NCBI GenBank assembly: GCA_963169195.1
Contig: CAUJDN010000112.1
Span: 36,203 to 100,202, forward strand
From: Acidobacteriota bacterium
GTDB lineage: Bacteria > Acidobacteriota > Vicinamibacteria > Vicinamibacterales > UBA2999
DNA length: 64,000 bases
Direction: 5' to 3'
Position numbers and translations under genes: made by a program
Shown here: positions 7,795 to 16,055 of the stretch, in pieces
Numbering within the stretch: the stretch's first letter is position 1
Layout: every line of letters begins with the position of its first letter
The notes under the pieces: generated by a model
What the model was told of the DNA's origin: nothing
The model's input: only the letters and a program-made list of their open reading frames with translations
Databases searched by the model: none

Positions 7795-7801
7795 TGTCGC
7801 C

Positions 7802-9424
7802 ATGCGCGCACGACTCGTTCTCGCCTGTCTCGTGGCCCTCGGCGCGGCCCCCGCGGCCCAGGGCACGGCCCCGTTCAACGACTCCATCCGCATGGCAGAT
7901 CTTCGGGCCGACCTCTTCTTCCTGGCGGGTGACGGCTTCAAGGGTCGACTGGTGGGGACGCCCGAGAACGCCCTCGCTGCCGAGTTCGTCCGTTCCCGCT
8001 TCGAGCGCGCGGGTCTGAAGCCGGGTGCCCCGAACGGGACGTTCGTCCAGACGAACCACCTGATGATCGCCACATTGGGTGACGGCAATCGCCTCGAGGT
8101 GGCGATGCCGGACAAGACCACGCTCTTGCTTCGGCCCGGGCAGGACTTCTATCCCCAGCGCTTCAGCGCCAGCGGCTCGGTCCGCGCGCCCGTCGTCTAC
8201 GCCGGCTTCGGCATCCACTCACCGACGCTGGGATACGACGACTATGGCAATCGGGTGAAGGGGCGCATCGCGCTCATCCTGGAGCACGAGCCGGGCGAAC
8301 GGGATCCCGAAAGCCCGTTCGACGGCGTGGTCACGGCCGAGGCCGCCGTGCCCATCAAGAAAGTGCTGGCCGCGCAGGAGAAGGGCGCCGTCGGCGTGCT
8401 GTTCGTCACCGACGTGCACAACCACCCGGATCCGCGGAACTTCGAGGCCTCGGCGCGGGCGTTCTGGCCGAAGCAGGCGCCGCGGATCGAGCGGTTCACG
8501 CTCGGCAGCTGGGCGGAGCGCGTGCGCATCCCGGTGGGGCAGATCTCGCCCGCGCTTGCAGAAACGCTGGTCCGCGGCACGGGACGATCGGTGATGGATC
8601 TGTCGAAGTCCGCGGAGACGGCCAAGGGCCATCCGGGGCTCCCGCTCGACGGCGTCGAGGTGGCGCTGACCACCTCCGTGAATCGCCACACCGTGCCGGA
8701 CCGCAACGTGCTGGCGATGATCGAGGGCCGCGATCCGACGCTGAGGGACGAAGTGGTCATCGTCTCGGCGCACTACGACCACGAGGGCGCGGACGGCAAC
8801 GTCATCTACAACGGTGCCGACGATGATGGATCGGGGACCGTGGCCTTGCTGGAGATCGCCGACGCGTACGCGATGGCGGCGGCCGCCGGCCAGCGCCCGC
8901 GCCGCTCGGTGCTCTTCGCGTGCTGGGGGTCCGAGGAGCGTGGGCCCCTCCTGGGCGCATGGGCGTACACCGAGGCGCCGACCTTCCCGCTGGACCGCAC
9001 CGTGGCCGTGCTGAACATGGACATGGTGGGGAGAAACGAAGAGGTGCTGGTCGGGGGCGGCCCCCGCTTCAACGGCCTCGAGGTCCAGACGGCGGAGTCG
9101 AACCGGAACGCCGTCAACATCCTGGGCTACAGCCGCCACCCCGCGTTGAGCGCCGTCGTGGAGCGCGTGAACAAGGCCGGCTACGGTCTCGATCTGAAGA
9201 TGCGCTACGACAACAACCGCTCGAACCTGCTGCGGCGGAGCGACCAGTGGCCGTTCCTGCAGAACGGCGTGCCCGCGCTGTGGTTCCACACGGGCCTCCA
9301 CCCGGACTACCACACGCAGTACGACCGGCCCGAGCGGATCAACTACGAGAAGATGGAGAAGATCGCCCGGCTCGTGCACCAGGCGAGCTGGGTGCTGGCG
9401 AACGAGGAGGGGAGGGGGAGGTAG
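7802..9424 (+). CDS. Exported M28-family metallopeptidase with PA-type insert
   Basis: A 540-residue protein with a Sec signal (MRARLVLACLVALGAAPAAQG). A protease-associated-like region (about residues 110-260) precedes the M28 zinc catalytic domain. Ligand motifs are visible in order: AHYDHEG, NGADDDGSGT, the catalytic glutamates in GSEERGP, NMDMVG, and the late histidine in FHTGLHPDYHTQYD. This order matches aminopeptidases of the M28 family that remove N-terminal residues outside the cytoplasm or in the periplasm. It diverges from ahcY with only 30 bases between the two start codons. Another M28-type gene lies at 29869-31302, so extracytoplasmic peptide use appears to be a theme. Confidence 0.88.
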   Translation: MRARLVLACLVALGAAPAAQGTAPFNDSIRMADLRADLFFLAGDGFKGRLVGTPENALAAEFVRSRFERAGLKPGAPNGTFVQTNHLMIATLGDGNRLEVAMPDKTTLLLRPGQDFYPQRFSASGSVRAPVVYAGFGIHSPTLGYDDYGNRVKGRIALILEHEPGERDPESPFDGVVTAEAAVPIKKVLAAQEKGAVGVLFVTDVHNHPDPRNFEASARAFWPKQAPRIERFTLGSWAERVRIPVGQISPALAETLVRGTGRSVMDLSKSAETAKGHPGLPLDGVEVALTTSVNRHTVPDRNVLAMIEGRDPTLRDEVVIVSAHYDHEGADGNVIYNGADDDGSGTVALLEIADAYAMAAAAGQRPRRSVLFACWGSEERGPLLGAWAYTEAPTFPLDRTVAVLNMDMVGRNEEVLVGGGPRFNGLEVQTAESNRNAVNILGYSRHPALSAVVERVNKAGYGLDLKMRYDNNRSNLLRRSDQWPFLQNGVPALWFHTGLHPDYHTQYDRPERINYEKMEKIARLVHQASWVLANEEGRGR

Positions 9425-9461
9425 CGGTCCATTGCCGATTGCGTGTTGCCCCCTCGGAGGG

Positions 9462-9773
9462 CTACGTCGGCCTCGGCTCCGGCACGCGCGTCCGCCAGTG
9501 GGGCGGGACGTGGCCGCGCTTGTAGACCATGAACGTCCGCGTGAACTCGATGACGATGGTCCCGTCCTGCTTGAACCCGGTGGTCTTCACCGTGACGATG
9601 CCGACGTTCGGGCGTGACTGCGACTCGCGCTTGTCGAGCACCTCGCTCCGCGAGTAGACCGTGTCCCCCTCGAAGAGCGGGTTGGGCAGCCGCACCTCGT
9701 CGCAGCCGAGGTTCGCCATCACGTTGAACGACAGGTCGAAGGTGGACTGGTCTTCCTTGACTGCCCAGGGGGA
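9462..9773 (-). pseudogene. MaoC-like dehydratase remnant, 5'-truncated
   Basis: The reading frame gives the last two thirds of a MaoC hot-dog hydratase: QSTFDLSFNVMANLGCDEV, then LPNPLFEGDTVYSRSEVLDKR, SRPNVGIVTVKT and EFTRTFMVYKRG. Full-length relatives have about 150 residues, with a FGRPLVNSTLTL-type segment and the catalytic Asp/His earlier; those parts are missing and the frame meets a stop at 9774-9776. The break falls 46 bases from the toxin-antitoxin genes, so insertion or a deletion there may have removed the 5' end. A short rescued product from an internal ATG at 9722 would lack the active site. Confidence 0.65.
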
Positions 9774-9819
9774 TTATCGAGCGGACAGGCTCCTCGTCAA
9801 AGGTCCCGGCGGCCGCGCG

Positions 9820-10215
9820 TCAGGCCCGTGCGTCGAGAAGCCGGACGTCGTACGCCTCGAAGGCGGTGCCCGATGTCACGATGGTCAGGCCGTCATGTCG
9901 GGCCTGGGCGATGAGCATCCGATCGAAGGGGTCGCCGTGGTGATCGGGGAGGTTCGCGACAAGAACGGTGTGCTCCAGTGTGATGCTCAGGGACAGGAAC
10001 CCGCTCGACTCGATTGCCGCGGGCAGCCACTCGTGGAGCGGCTCGCGTATCTTGAGCTTCCCGAGCCGCGACTTGATCGCCAGCTCCCATGCGCTCGCAG
10101 CGCTGACGTGGACCGTGGCCGCCTCGGCCTCGATGGCCGTGCGCGCGCGCCCCCCGAGCTTCCGGCTCCCCTCCCGCCACCAGAGCAGCACGTGCGTGTC
10201 GAGCAGGAGCCTCAT
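9820..10215 (-). CDS. vapC: VapC-family PIN-domain toxin
   Basis: A 131-residue PIN-domain RNase of the LDTHVLLWW type. Three of the usual acidic residues are clear: Asp6 in LDTH, Glu44 in SAWELAIK, and Asp95/Asp98 in GDPFDRML. The fourth position, normally TxD near the end, reads TSGTAF with Gly116 where aspartate is common, which may lower metal affinity. Such toxins cleave RNA when the antitoxin is degraded. Its start overlaps the antitoxin stop by four bases (ATGA), the standard coupled arrangement. Confidence 0.88.
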   Translation of the reverse strand: MRLLLDTHVLLWWREGSRKLGGRARTAIEAEAATVHVSAASAWELAIKSRLGKLKIREPLHEWLPAAIESSGFLSLSITLEHTVLVANLPDHHGDPFDRMLIAQARHDGLTIVTSGTAFEAYDVRLLDARA

Positions 10216-10451
10216 TTCACACCGAACGCGCGCAGCAGGTATTCGGGCAGCGGCGCGTCGAAATCGCGGGACACCGAGATCTTCCCCTTGTCGGCCCCGA
10301 AACCGGTGCGCCGTCCGGTGGGGGTCACCGGGACGAGGCGCACCGCCGGACGGCCGGCTTTCGCGATGATGATGTCCTCGCCATTGACGGCGTCCTCGAC
10401 CAGGCGGGACAGGTGTGTCTTGGCGGCGTGCAGGTTGATGGTTCTAGCCAT
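10212..10451 (-). CDS. vapB: Phd/YefM-type (VapB) antitoxin
   Basis: A 79-residue protein. RTINLHAAKTHLSRLVEDA and GEDIIIAKAGRPAVRL are the prevent-host-death fold's DNA-binding half; the C-terminal GKISVSRDFDAPLPEYLL is the toxin-wrapping tail common in partners of LDTH-type VapC. It would bind and neutralise the toxin and repress the operon. The start codon lies inside a palindrome (10450-10474) and follows a TAGACT -10 element by six bases, pointing to a leaderless, self-repressed transcript. Confidence 0.88.
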   Translation of the reverse strand: MARTINLHAAKTHLSRLVEDAVNGEDIIIAKAGRPAVRLVPVTPTGRRTGFGADKGKISVSRDFDAPLPEYLLRAFGVK

Positions 10452-10474
10452 GGACTAAGTCTAGCTAGGTCCAT
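10450..10474. promoter_or_regulatory. Palindromic operator and -10 element of the toxin-antitoxin operon
   Basis: ATGGAC (10450-10455) and GTCCAT (10469-10474) form an inverted repeat centred on the minus-strand -10 TAGACT (10458-10463). The palindrome covers the antitoxin start codon, as expected for autorepression. Confidence 0.55.
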
Positions 10475-10592
10475 GTGTCTCGGCAAGCTACGGCCGGGCG
10501 AACGGCCTGGCGGCATCCCGTCTCACGCCTCGTGCAGGGTAGGATATGCCCGACTGCCGCGCCTCCGCGGCCCTCACTCCAGGGCAGGGATC

Positions 10593-12551
10593 ATGACGAG
10601 AACCCTCGGCGCCTCGCTGCTGGCGCTGGCGTTGACGGCCGGTAACACGACCCGCGGAGCCGGCGAGCAGGCGCCGGCCGGTGAGCGCTTCGAGGTGATC
10701 GCGCACCAGAACGTCATGGTGCCCGCGCGCGACGGCGTGCGACTCGCCACCGACGTCTACCTCCCCGGACGCGGCGGCGTCGTCGCGGGCCGAGTGCCGG
10801 CGATTGTGGAGCGGACTCCCTACAACAAGGACACGACCGCCGGGGGCGTGGTCAACTACTTCGTTCCCCGCGGATACGCCGTCGTCTTCCAGGACGTGCG
10901 CGGGCGCTACCGGTCCGAGGGGCGCTGGCGTCCCATCCAGGACGACGGGCCGGACGGCGCGGACCTGCTGGCGTGGATCGCGAAGCAGTCGTGGTCCACG
11001 GGCAAGGTGGGCACCGTCGGCACGTCCTACGCGGGCGCCACGCAGCACGCGCTGGCCATCACCAACGCGCCCGCCCTCACCGCCATGGTTCCGGTGGACG
11101 CGATGAGCAACACCGGCTACTACGGCGTGCGCCACAACGGGGCCTTCGAGTTGCGGTGGCTCAACTGGGTGTTCACGCTCGGCAACGCCACGGGCCTTCG
11201 CGCCGGCGCCACGGGGGTCGCGCCCAGCCCGAACGGCCGGCTGGCGGCGACGCGCGCGGCGGTCACGCCGGAGGCCGTGCCCGCCCTCGAGGACCTCGGC
11301 ACCCGCGTGCGCGAGTACGTGCGCGGGCTCCCGCTTCGGCCCGGCACGACACCCTTGAAGCTCGCGCCCGACTACGAAGCCTGGCTCGTCGAGGCGATGC
11401 GCCACGGCGACAACGACGCCTTCTGGATGGACATGGGCGCCAGCGTCGTGGAGCACGTCGCGAATTACCAGGACGTGCCGGCGTACCACGTCACCGGCTG
11501 GTACGACTCGTGGGGTACCCAGGTCGCGAACATGAACTACCTGCAGCTCGCGAAGGCCAGGCGGAATCAGCGCCTCATCGTCGGTCCGTGGACGCACGGC
11601 GGCCAGAACGTGAGCTACGCGGGCATCGCCGAGTTCGGCCCCGAGGCGGCCATCGACATGAACGCGCTCCGGGCGCGGTGGTTCGACCGGTGGCTCAAGG
11701 GCGAGCAGAACGGCGTGGAGAACGAGGCGCCAGTCCGCTTGTTCGTGATGGGCGGCGGCGAGGCGCGCAAGACACCAGAGGGCCGGCTGTTCGTGGGCGG
11801 CGCCTGGCGTGACGAGCGGGAGTGGCCGCTCGCCCGCACGCAGGCAACACCGTACTACCTGCACGCGGATGGCACGCTCTCACCGCAGGTTCCGGCCGCG
11901 GCGCCGCCGACGCGCTATCAGTTCGATCCTCGGAACCCGGTGCCCACCATCGGCGGCAACGTGTCCTCAGAGGGCATCCTCATGCCGCGCGGCGCGCAGG
12001 ATCAGCGCTGCACGCCTGACCACTGGCTCTGCAGGGACACGTTGCCGCTCTCGGCCCGGCCCGACGTCGTCGTGTTCCAGACGCCGCCGCTCGAGCAGGA
12101 CGTGGAGGTCACCGGGCGGCTGGTCGTGACGCTGTGGGCCAGCTCCGACGGCCCTGACACGGACTTCACGGCCAAGCTGGTGGACGTGTATCCGCCGAGC
12201 CGCGACTATCCCGCGGGCGTGGACCTGAACGTCGCCGACAGCATCGTCCGCGCGCGCTACCGGAACGGCGCGACGACGGCGACGATGCTCCAGCCGGGGA
12301 CGCCGGTGGAGATGACCGTCGAGATGTACCCGACGTCGCTGGTGTTCAGGCGCGGGCACCGCATCCGGCTGGACATCTCGAGCAGCAACTTCCCGCGCTT
12401 CGACGTGAACCCGAACACGGGCGAGCCCCTCAACCAGCAGCGGCAGTGGCGCGTGGCGACCAACGCCGTGTATCACGACGCCGGGCACCCGTCGCGCATC
12501 GTCCTGCCCATCATCCCGGCGCGGCAGCCGAGCGATGGCGCCCAGCGGTGA
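10593..12551 (+). CDS. Exported CocE/NonD-family hydrolase (X-Pro dipeptidyl-peptidase fold)
   Basis: A 652-residue protein with a Sec signal (MTRTLGASLLALALTAG). The alpha/beta-hydrolase core holds the nucleophile elbow GTSYAG (Ser145), preceded by VFQDVRGRYRSEG and followed by GWYDSWG and the GPWTHGGQ segment that carries the histidine. The C-terminal jelly-roll (from about residue 480, VVVFQTPPLEQDVEVTG, then RRGHRIRLDISSSNFPRFD) is the X-Pro-dipeptidyl-peptidase C-terminal domain. Known relatives include cocaine esterase, glutaryl-7-ACA acylase and alpha-amino-acid ester hydrolases; the true substrate here is unknown. AGGGCAGGGA upstream provides a ribosome site. Confidence 0.9.
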   Translation: MTRTLGASLLALALTAGNTTRGAGEQAPAGERFEVIAHQNVMVPARDGVRLATDVYLPGRGGVVAGRVPAIVERTPYNKDTTAGGVVNYFVPRGYAVVFQDVRGRYRSEGRWRPIQDDGPDGADLLAWIAKQSWSTGKVGTVGTSYAGATQHALAITNAPALTAMVPVDAMSNTGYYGVRHNGAFELRWLNWVFTLGNATGLRAGATGVAPSPNGRLAATRAAVTPEAVPALEDLGTRVREYVRGLPLRPGTTPLKLAPDYEAWLVEAMRHGDNDAFWMDMGASVVEHVANYQDVPAYHVTGWYDSWGTQVANMNYLQLAKARRNQRLIVGPWTHGGQNVSYAGIAEFGPEAAIDMNALRARWFDRWLKGEQNGVENEAPVRLFVMGGGEARKTPEGRLFVGGAWRDEREWPLARTQATPYYLHADGTLSPQVPAAAPPTRYQFDPRNPVPTIGGNVSSEGILMPRGAQDQRCTPDHWLCRDTLPLSARPDVVVFQTPPLEQDVEVTGRLVVTLWASSDGPDTDFTAKLVDVYPPSRDYPAGVDLNVADSIVRARYRNGATTATMLQPGTPVEMTVEMYPTSLVFRRGHRIRLDISSSNFPRFDVNPNTGEPLNQQRQWRVATNAVYHDAGHPSRIVLPIIPARQPSDGAQR

Positions 12552-12580
12552 CCCAAGTCTCTTCTCGGAGTGGAGACGTC

Positions 12581-12606
12581 CCGCGCGCGCCAGGGGGGCC
12601 GCGCGG
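12581..12606. terminator. GC-rich hairpin between convergent genes
   Basis: CCGCGCG (12581-12587) pairs with CGCGCGG (12600-12606) between the CocE-family gene and the convergent PLP-enzyme gene. There is no T-run, so this is a possible two-way terminator only. Confidence 0.35.
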
Positions 12607-13539
12607 CTACGTCGTCTCCTCGGCCGGAACCTCGCGGTAGAGATCGCCCGCGAGATACTTGAGCCCCGAATCGCACACCGTGGTGACGATGCGCGCCCCG
12701 GCGGGAAGCTGCTTCGCGCGCTGGAGCGCGATCCACACGTTGGCGCCGGACGAGATGCCGCCGAAGATGCCCTCCTCGCGTGCCAGCCGGCGGGCTGTCT
12801 GACAGGCATCGGCGTCGGCGACCGCCACGACCTCGTCCGCCAGGTCGGCGCGGTAGTTGGTCGGCGCGAAGCCGACGCCCGTGCCCTCGATGCGATGGCC
12901 GCCGAAGGGTCCGCTCGATGTCAGCGCCCGGCTGGTGGCCGGCTCGCCCGCGACGCAGCGCACTCCCGGAACCGTCGCGTTGAAGACTTCGGCGTTCCCG
13001 GAGAAGCAGCCGGCCGTGCCCACCATCATGACGAACTCGTCGAGGCGCCCGCCGAGCGCGGCCAGCGTCTCGTCGGCCATGGCGTGGTACCCCGCGGGGT
13101 TGTCGGGGTTGTTGAACTGATCGGTCCAGAACGTGTCGGGCTCGGCGGCGAGTTCGCGCGCCCGCGCGACGATGGCCTGGATGAGCCCCGGCGTGATCCT
13201 GCCGCCCTCGCTCGGCAGTACCTCGACCCGGGCACCGAAGGCCCGCATCGTCTGCAGCTTCTCCTCGGCGAAGGCGTCGGATGAAACGAAATGTGCCCGG
13301 TAGCCGAGGGCGGCGCACACCATGGCGAGCGAGCTGCCGGTGCTGCCGCCGGTGTACTCGACGACACGGCCGCCGGGACGGAGCCGGCCGCGGTCCACCG
13401 CGCCCCGGACCATCGAGAGCGCCATGCGGTCCTTCATGCTGCCCGTGGGGTTGGCGCCCTCCCACTTCACCCAGATCTCGACGCCGTTGTCAGGCGCGAC
13501 GCGTTCCAGGCGGATGAGCGGCGTCTGTCCGATGTGCAT
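12607..13539 (-). CDS. Cysteine synthase / cystathionine beta-synthase family PLP enzyme
   Basis: A 310-residue fold-type II PLP enzyme. The cofactor lysine is Lys36 in GANPTGSMKDR, the substrate loop is EYTGGSTGSSLA, the cofactor phosphate loop is VGTAGCFSG, and GIFGGISSGAN closes the active site. It has the length of an O-acetylserine sulfhydrylase and lacks the CBS domains of longer cystathionine synthases. It would make cysteine or a related beta-replacement product in the cytoplasm. The ATG lies six bases from a TAGGAT -10 element, suggesting a leaderless message. The end is convergent with the CocE-type gene. Confidence 0.9.
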   Translation of the reverse strand: MHIGQTPLIRLERVAPDNGVEIWVKWEGANPTGSMKDRMALSMVRGAVDRGRLRPGGRVVEYTGGSTGSSLAMVCAALGYRAHFVSSDAFAEEKLQTMRAFGARVEVLPSEGGRITPGLIQAIVARARELAAEPDTFWTDQFNNPDNPAGYHAMADETLAALGGRLDEFVMMVGTAGCFSGNAEVFNATVPGVRCVAGEPATSRALTSSGPFGGHRIEGTGVGFAPTNYRADLADEVVAVADADACQTARRLAREEGIFGGISSGANVWIALQRAKQLPAGARIVTTVCDSGLKYLAGDLYREVPAEETT

Positions 13540-13545
13540 GGCGCC

Positions 13546-13551
13546 ATCCTA
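13546..13551 (-). promoter_or_regulatory. -10 element TAGGAT, leaderless spacing
   Basis: TAGGAT on the minus strand ends six bases before the ATG of the cysteine-synthase-family gene (13539). Confidence 0.4.
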
Positions 13552-13627
13552 TCGCGCCCCCGGAACGCGGCCGATCCGGATCGTGCGCGCGCCCTCGGTT
13601 ACACTGTCCCACCTTGGAGGTGTACCC

Positions 13628-14800
13628 ATGAGGCGTCTTCGTCTCCCGATTGCCGTCACCGGCCTGCTGGCCCTCGTGGTCCTGACGTGGTCCACGCCCT
13701 CGGCCCAGCGCCGTGCCGATCGGCCCTTCAGCGGCCTCACGACGGGCGTCGGCGACCTGTACCGGCTGTCGGCCGCCCAGAGCCGATCGATCAGCCCCGA
13801 GAACTTCACCGGCGAGAAAGGCCGCGGCGGCATGGCCACCGAAGGCACCGGCGCGAATGCGGCGCGCGATCTCGGGCGCGGGTGGAAGGTGTCGCCGTCG
13901 GTACGCATTCAGCCCGGCCAGACGTTCACGATGGCCGACATCACGGGAAGCGGCGCCATCCAGCACATCTGGCTGACACCGACCGGCACGTGGCGCTATT
14001 CGATCCTGCGCATGTACTGGGACGGCGAGACCAGTCCGTCGGTCGAGGTGCCCGTCGGGGACTTCTTCGCGTCGGGCTGGGGCCGGTACGCGCAGATCAA
14101 CTCGCTCGCCGTCGCCGTCAACCCGGGCAGCGCCTTCAACAGCTACTGGACGATGCCGTTCCGCAAGGCGGCGCGCATCACGATGGAGAACGTCGGGACC
14201 GAGGCCATGACGCTCTACTATCAGATCGACTACGCGCTCACGGCCATCGAAGACGACGCGGCCTACTTCCACGCGCAGTTCAGGCGGGTGAACCCCCTGC
14301 CCTACAAGGGCGTGTACACGATCGTCGACGGCATCAAGGGCGAGGGCCACTACGTGGGCACGCACATGAGCTGGGGCGTCAACAACAGCGGCTGGTGGGG
14401 CGAGGGCGAGATCAAGTTCTTCATGGACGGCGACACCGACTTCGCCACCATCGTCGGCACCGGCACCGAGGACTACTTCTGCGGGTCCTACAACTTCGAG
14501 AACCGGCAGACGAAGCAGTACCAGGAGTTCTCCACCCCCTACAGCGGGCTGCCGCTCGTCATCCGGCCCGACGGCGCGTACCAGTCGCAGCAGCGTTTCA
14601 GCCTGTATCGGTGGCACATCCCCGATCCCATCCGCTTCGCCCGGGATCTCGCGGTGACCATCCAGGCGCTCGGCTGGCGGGCCGACGGCCGCTACCTGCC
14701 ACTCCAGGACGACATCGCGTCGGTGGCGTACTGGTACCAGGCCGAGCCGCACGCGACGTTCCCGGCGCTGCCGTCGAAGGACGCGCTCGAGATCCAGTGA
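13628..14800 (+). CDS. Exported GH172 (DUF2961) glycosidase-like protein
   Basis: A 390-residue protein behind a GGAGGT ribosome site, with a signal peptide (LPIAVTGLLALVVLTWSTPSAQ). DUF2961 is now glycoside hydrolase family 172, whose characterised members act on fructofuranosides and D-arabinofuranosides. Family landmarks present: HIWLTPTGTWRYSILRMYWDG, VPVGDFFASG, FNSYWTMPFRKAARI, NSGWWGEGEIKFFMDGD and the invariant VGTGTEDYF (Glu281 within it), which belongs to the active-site region. It is a compact, single-domain form, probably periplasmic or secreted. A second, larger GH172 gene lies at 16056-18311, but this one is on the other strand with its own promoter (TACACT about 24 bases upstream). 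Confidence 0.85.
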   Translation: MRRLRLPIAVTGLLALVVLTWSTPSAQRRADRPFSGLTTGVGDLYRLSAAQSRSISPENFTGEKGRGGMATEGTGANAARDLGRGWKVSPSVRIQPGQTFTMADITGSGAIQHIWLTPTGTWRYSILRMYWDGETSPSVEVPVGDFFASGWGRYAQINSLAVAVNPGSAFNSYWTMPFRKAARITMENVGTEAMTLYYQIDYALTAIEDDAAYFHAQFRRVNPLPYKGVYTIVDGIKGEGHYVGTHMSWGVNNSGWWGEGEIKFFMDGDTDFATIVGTGTEDYFCGSYNFENRQTKQYQEFSTPYSGLPLVIRPDGAYQSQQRFSLYRWHIPDPIRFARDLAVTIQALGWRADGRYLPLQDDIASVAYWYQAEPHATFPALPSKDALEIQ

Positions 14801-14877
14801 TGACGGAGCACCGGGCGCGTTCGCGCGCGCCCGGTGCGCCCGATGCACGTCCTCCAGCCGGAGTGGCCGAGCGGCGT

Positions 14878-14900
14878 GCCCGCGTCCTGATCACGCGGGC
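14878..14900. terminator. Stem-loop at the end of the MerR gene
   Basis: GCCCGCG (14878-14884) pairs with CGCGGGC (14894-14900) over a nine-base loop, between convergent genes and overlapping the MerR stop codon. Confidence 0.4.
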
Positions 14901-15424
14901 GGCGCCTTCCGGCTCCACGCGCGGATGGCCTTGACCTCGTCGTGCGGGATATGGAGGAACTCCAGGAACGCCTGATGATCGTCGGGCGCCGAGCGCTCGA
15001 ACTCCTGGTGCCACCGGTGCATGTCCTCGTCGGTGAAGCCCGTCCGCCGCATGATGGCCACCCACGTCTCCTTGGTCATTGCCGCCTTCCTTTCGAGCGA
15101 GCGCGACGCCCCCAGCAGGCGCAGGATGGCGCGCTGGTGGCCCCGCAGGGTATCGATCTCCATATCGATGTCGGCGAGTCGTCGCTCGAGCACTGCGCGC
15201 GCCCCGCCCCCGCCGGGGCGGTCGACGAGCGCGCGGATGGCTGCAAGGCTGAGCCCGACCTTCCGGTAGAGGCCGATCTGCCGCAATCGCCGCAGGTCGG
15301 CTTCTCCGTAGGCGCGGTAGTTCCCGCCCGTTCTCGGCGGTCGCCTGAGCAGGCCGATGGACTCGTAGTAGAGGAGCGTGCTCCGCGAGAGCCCGCAGAG
15401 CCGACCCAGCGCCGATACCGTCAT
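14891..15424 (-). CDS. MerR-family transcriptional regulator
   Basis: A 177-residue regulator. The N-terminal winged helix reads SALGRLCGLSRSTLLYYESIGLL, then NYRAYGEADLRRLRQIGLYR, as in classic MerR proteins, followed by a dimerisation coiled coil (about residues 75-115). The C-terminal part (TKETWVAIMRRTGFTDEDMHRWH, then FLEFLHIPHDEV) is a conserved domain found in a MerR subfamily with unknown ligands; no metal-binding cysteine cluster is seen. It is divergent from an SRPBCC-protein gene across a region with two facing MerR-type operators, so it most likely controls that gene and itself. Confidence 0.9.
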   Translation of the reverse strand: MTVSALGRLCGLSRSTLLYYESIGLLRRPPRTGGNYRAYGEADLRRLRQIGLYRKVGLSLAAIRALVDRPGGGGARAVLERRLADIDMEIDTLRGHQRAILRLLGASRSLERKAAMTKETWVAIMRRTGFTDEDMHRWHQEFERSAPDDHQAFLEFLHIPHDEVKAIRAWSRKAPPA

Positions 15425-15442
15425 CGTCTGATCTCCAGTCTC

Positions 15443-15506
15443 AACCCGCCAGCCGTAGACAGGTCAAGCCCCCGGCCGCGCTTGACCCGCCTACGGCTGA
15501 CGGGTT
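15443..15506. promoter_or_regulatory. Twin divergent MerR-type promoters/operators
   Basis: A 26-base sequence (15443-15468) is repeated in inverted form at 15481-15506 with 23 of 26 matches. Each copy contains TTGACC as a -35 followed by a spacer with an internal dyad ending CGGGTT or near it. The rightward -35 is 15482-15487 with CATCCT at 15507-15512 (19-base spacer). The leftward -35 is 15462-15467 with GAGACT at 15437-15442 (19-base spacer). The over-long 19-base spacing is the MerR hallmark. Confidence 0.7.
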
Positions 15507-15554
15507 CATCCTCGGGGGATGGGGTCACGGTCGACCCCCTTTCAAGGAGGAACG

Positions 15555-16040
15555 ATGAACGCCGCATCAGACATCGGAGGCAGGATCACCCGCACCTACC
15601 GTCAGACCATCGAGGCGACACCCGCGGCCGTCTTTCCGCTGCTCTGTCCCGTCCGCGAGGCCGAGTGGCTGGACGGATGGCGCTACACCATGGTGCACTC
15701 GCGGTCGGGGCTCGCGGAACACGGCGCCGTCTTCACCACGCCGCAGGCGGGCGAGGCCGACACGGTGTGGATCGTCACGCGCCACGACGCCGCGGCCGGC
15801 GCGGTCGAGTTCGCCCGCTTCACGCCGGGGCTGCACGTCTGCCTGCTCACCGTCGCCGTGTCGCCCGCGAGCGAGGGCCGGAGCCACGTGGACGTGACCT
15901 ACACCTACACCGCGTTGACCTCCGCCGGGGCGCGCTGGCTCGCGTTGTTCACAGAGGAGGCCTTTCTCGACGCGGTCACCTTCTGGGAGCGCGCGATGAA
16001 CCACTTCGTGAAGACGGGCTCGCGGCTGGCGAAGAGCTAG
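15555..16040 (+). CDS. SRPBCC (START/Bet v1-like) domain protein
   Basis: A 161-residue single-domain protein behind an AAGGAGG site. RTYRQTIEATPAAVFPLLCPVREAEWLDGWRY is the first strand and helix of the SRPBCC/polyketide-cyclase fold, and TYTYTALTSAGARWLALF leads into the long C-terminal helix. Such proteins bind small hydrophobic ligands; some are toxin-activated or stress-induced. No signal peptide, so cytoplasmic. The gene is driven by a MerR-type promoter and divergently paired with that MerR gene, so it is probably induced by whatever the regulator senses. Confidence 0.8.
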   Translation: MNAASDIGGRITRTYRQTIEATPAAVFPLLCPVREAEWLDGWRYTMVHSRSGLAEHGAVFTTPQAGEADTVWIVTRHDAAAGAVEFARFTPGLHVCLLTVAVSPASEGRSHVDVTYTYTALTSAGARWLALFTEEAFLDAVTFWERAMNHFVKTGSRLAKS

Positions 16041-16055
16041 CCGCACGCGCGGGTC

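Noticed and set aside
7772..7801. An S-adenosylhomocysteine riboswitch before ahcY
   Set aside because: Only 30 bases separate the start codons of the divergent genes and the -10 is eight bases from the ATG, leaving no leader for a riboswitch.
9462..9722. An intact short MaoC protein from the internal ATG
   Set aside because: It would lack the part of the fold with the catalytic Asp and His; similarity continues upstream of the ATG to a stop codon, so it is a truncated gene.
10546..10596. A 16-codon ORF ending in ATGA over the CocE-type start
   Set aside because: Its ATG directly abuts the possible -10 (TAGGAT), so it would not be transcribed from that promoter, and the CocE gene has its own ribosome site.
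14857..14920. A tRNA-Ser/Leu-like opening (CCGGAGTGGCCGAGCGG)
   Set aside because: The rest does not fold as a tRNA: no anticodon arm or TPsiC loop (GGTTCGAATCC) follows and the region overlaps the MerR stop and a terminator-like stem.
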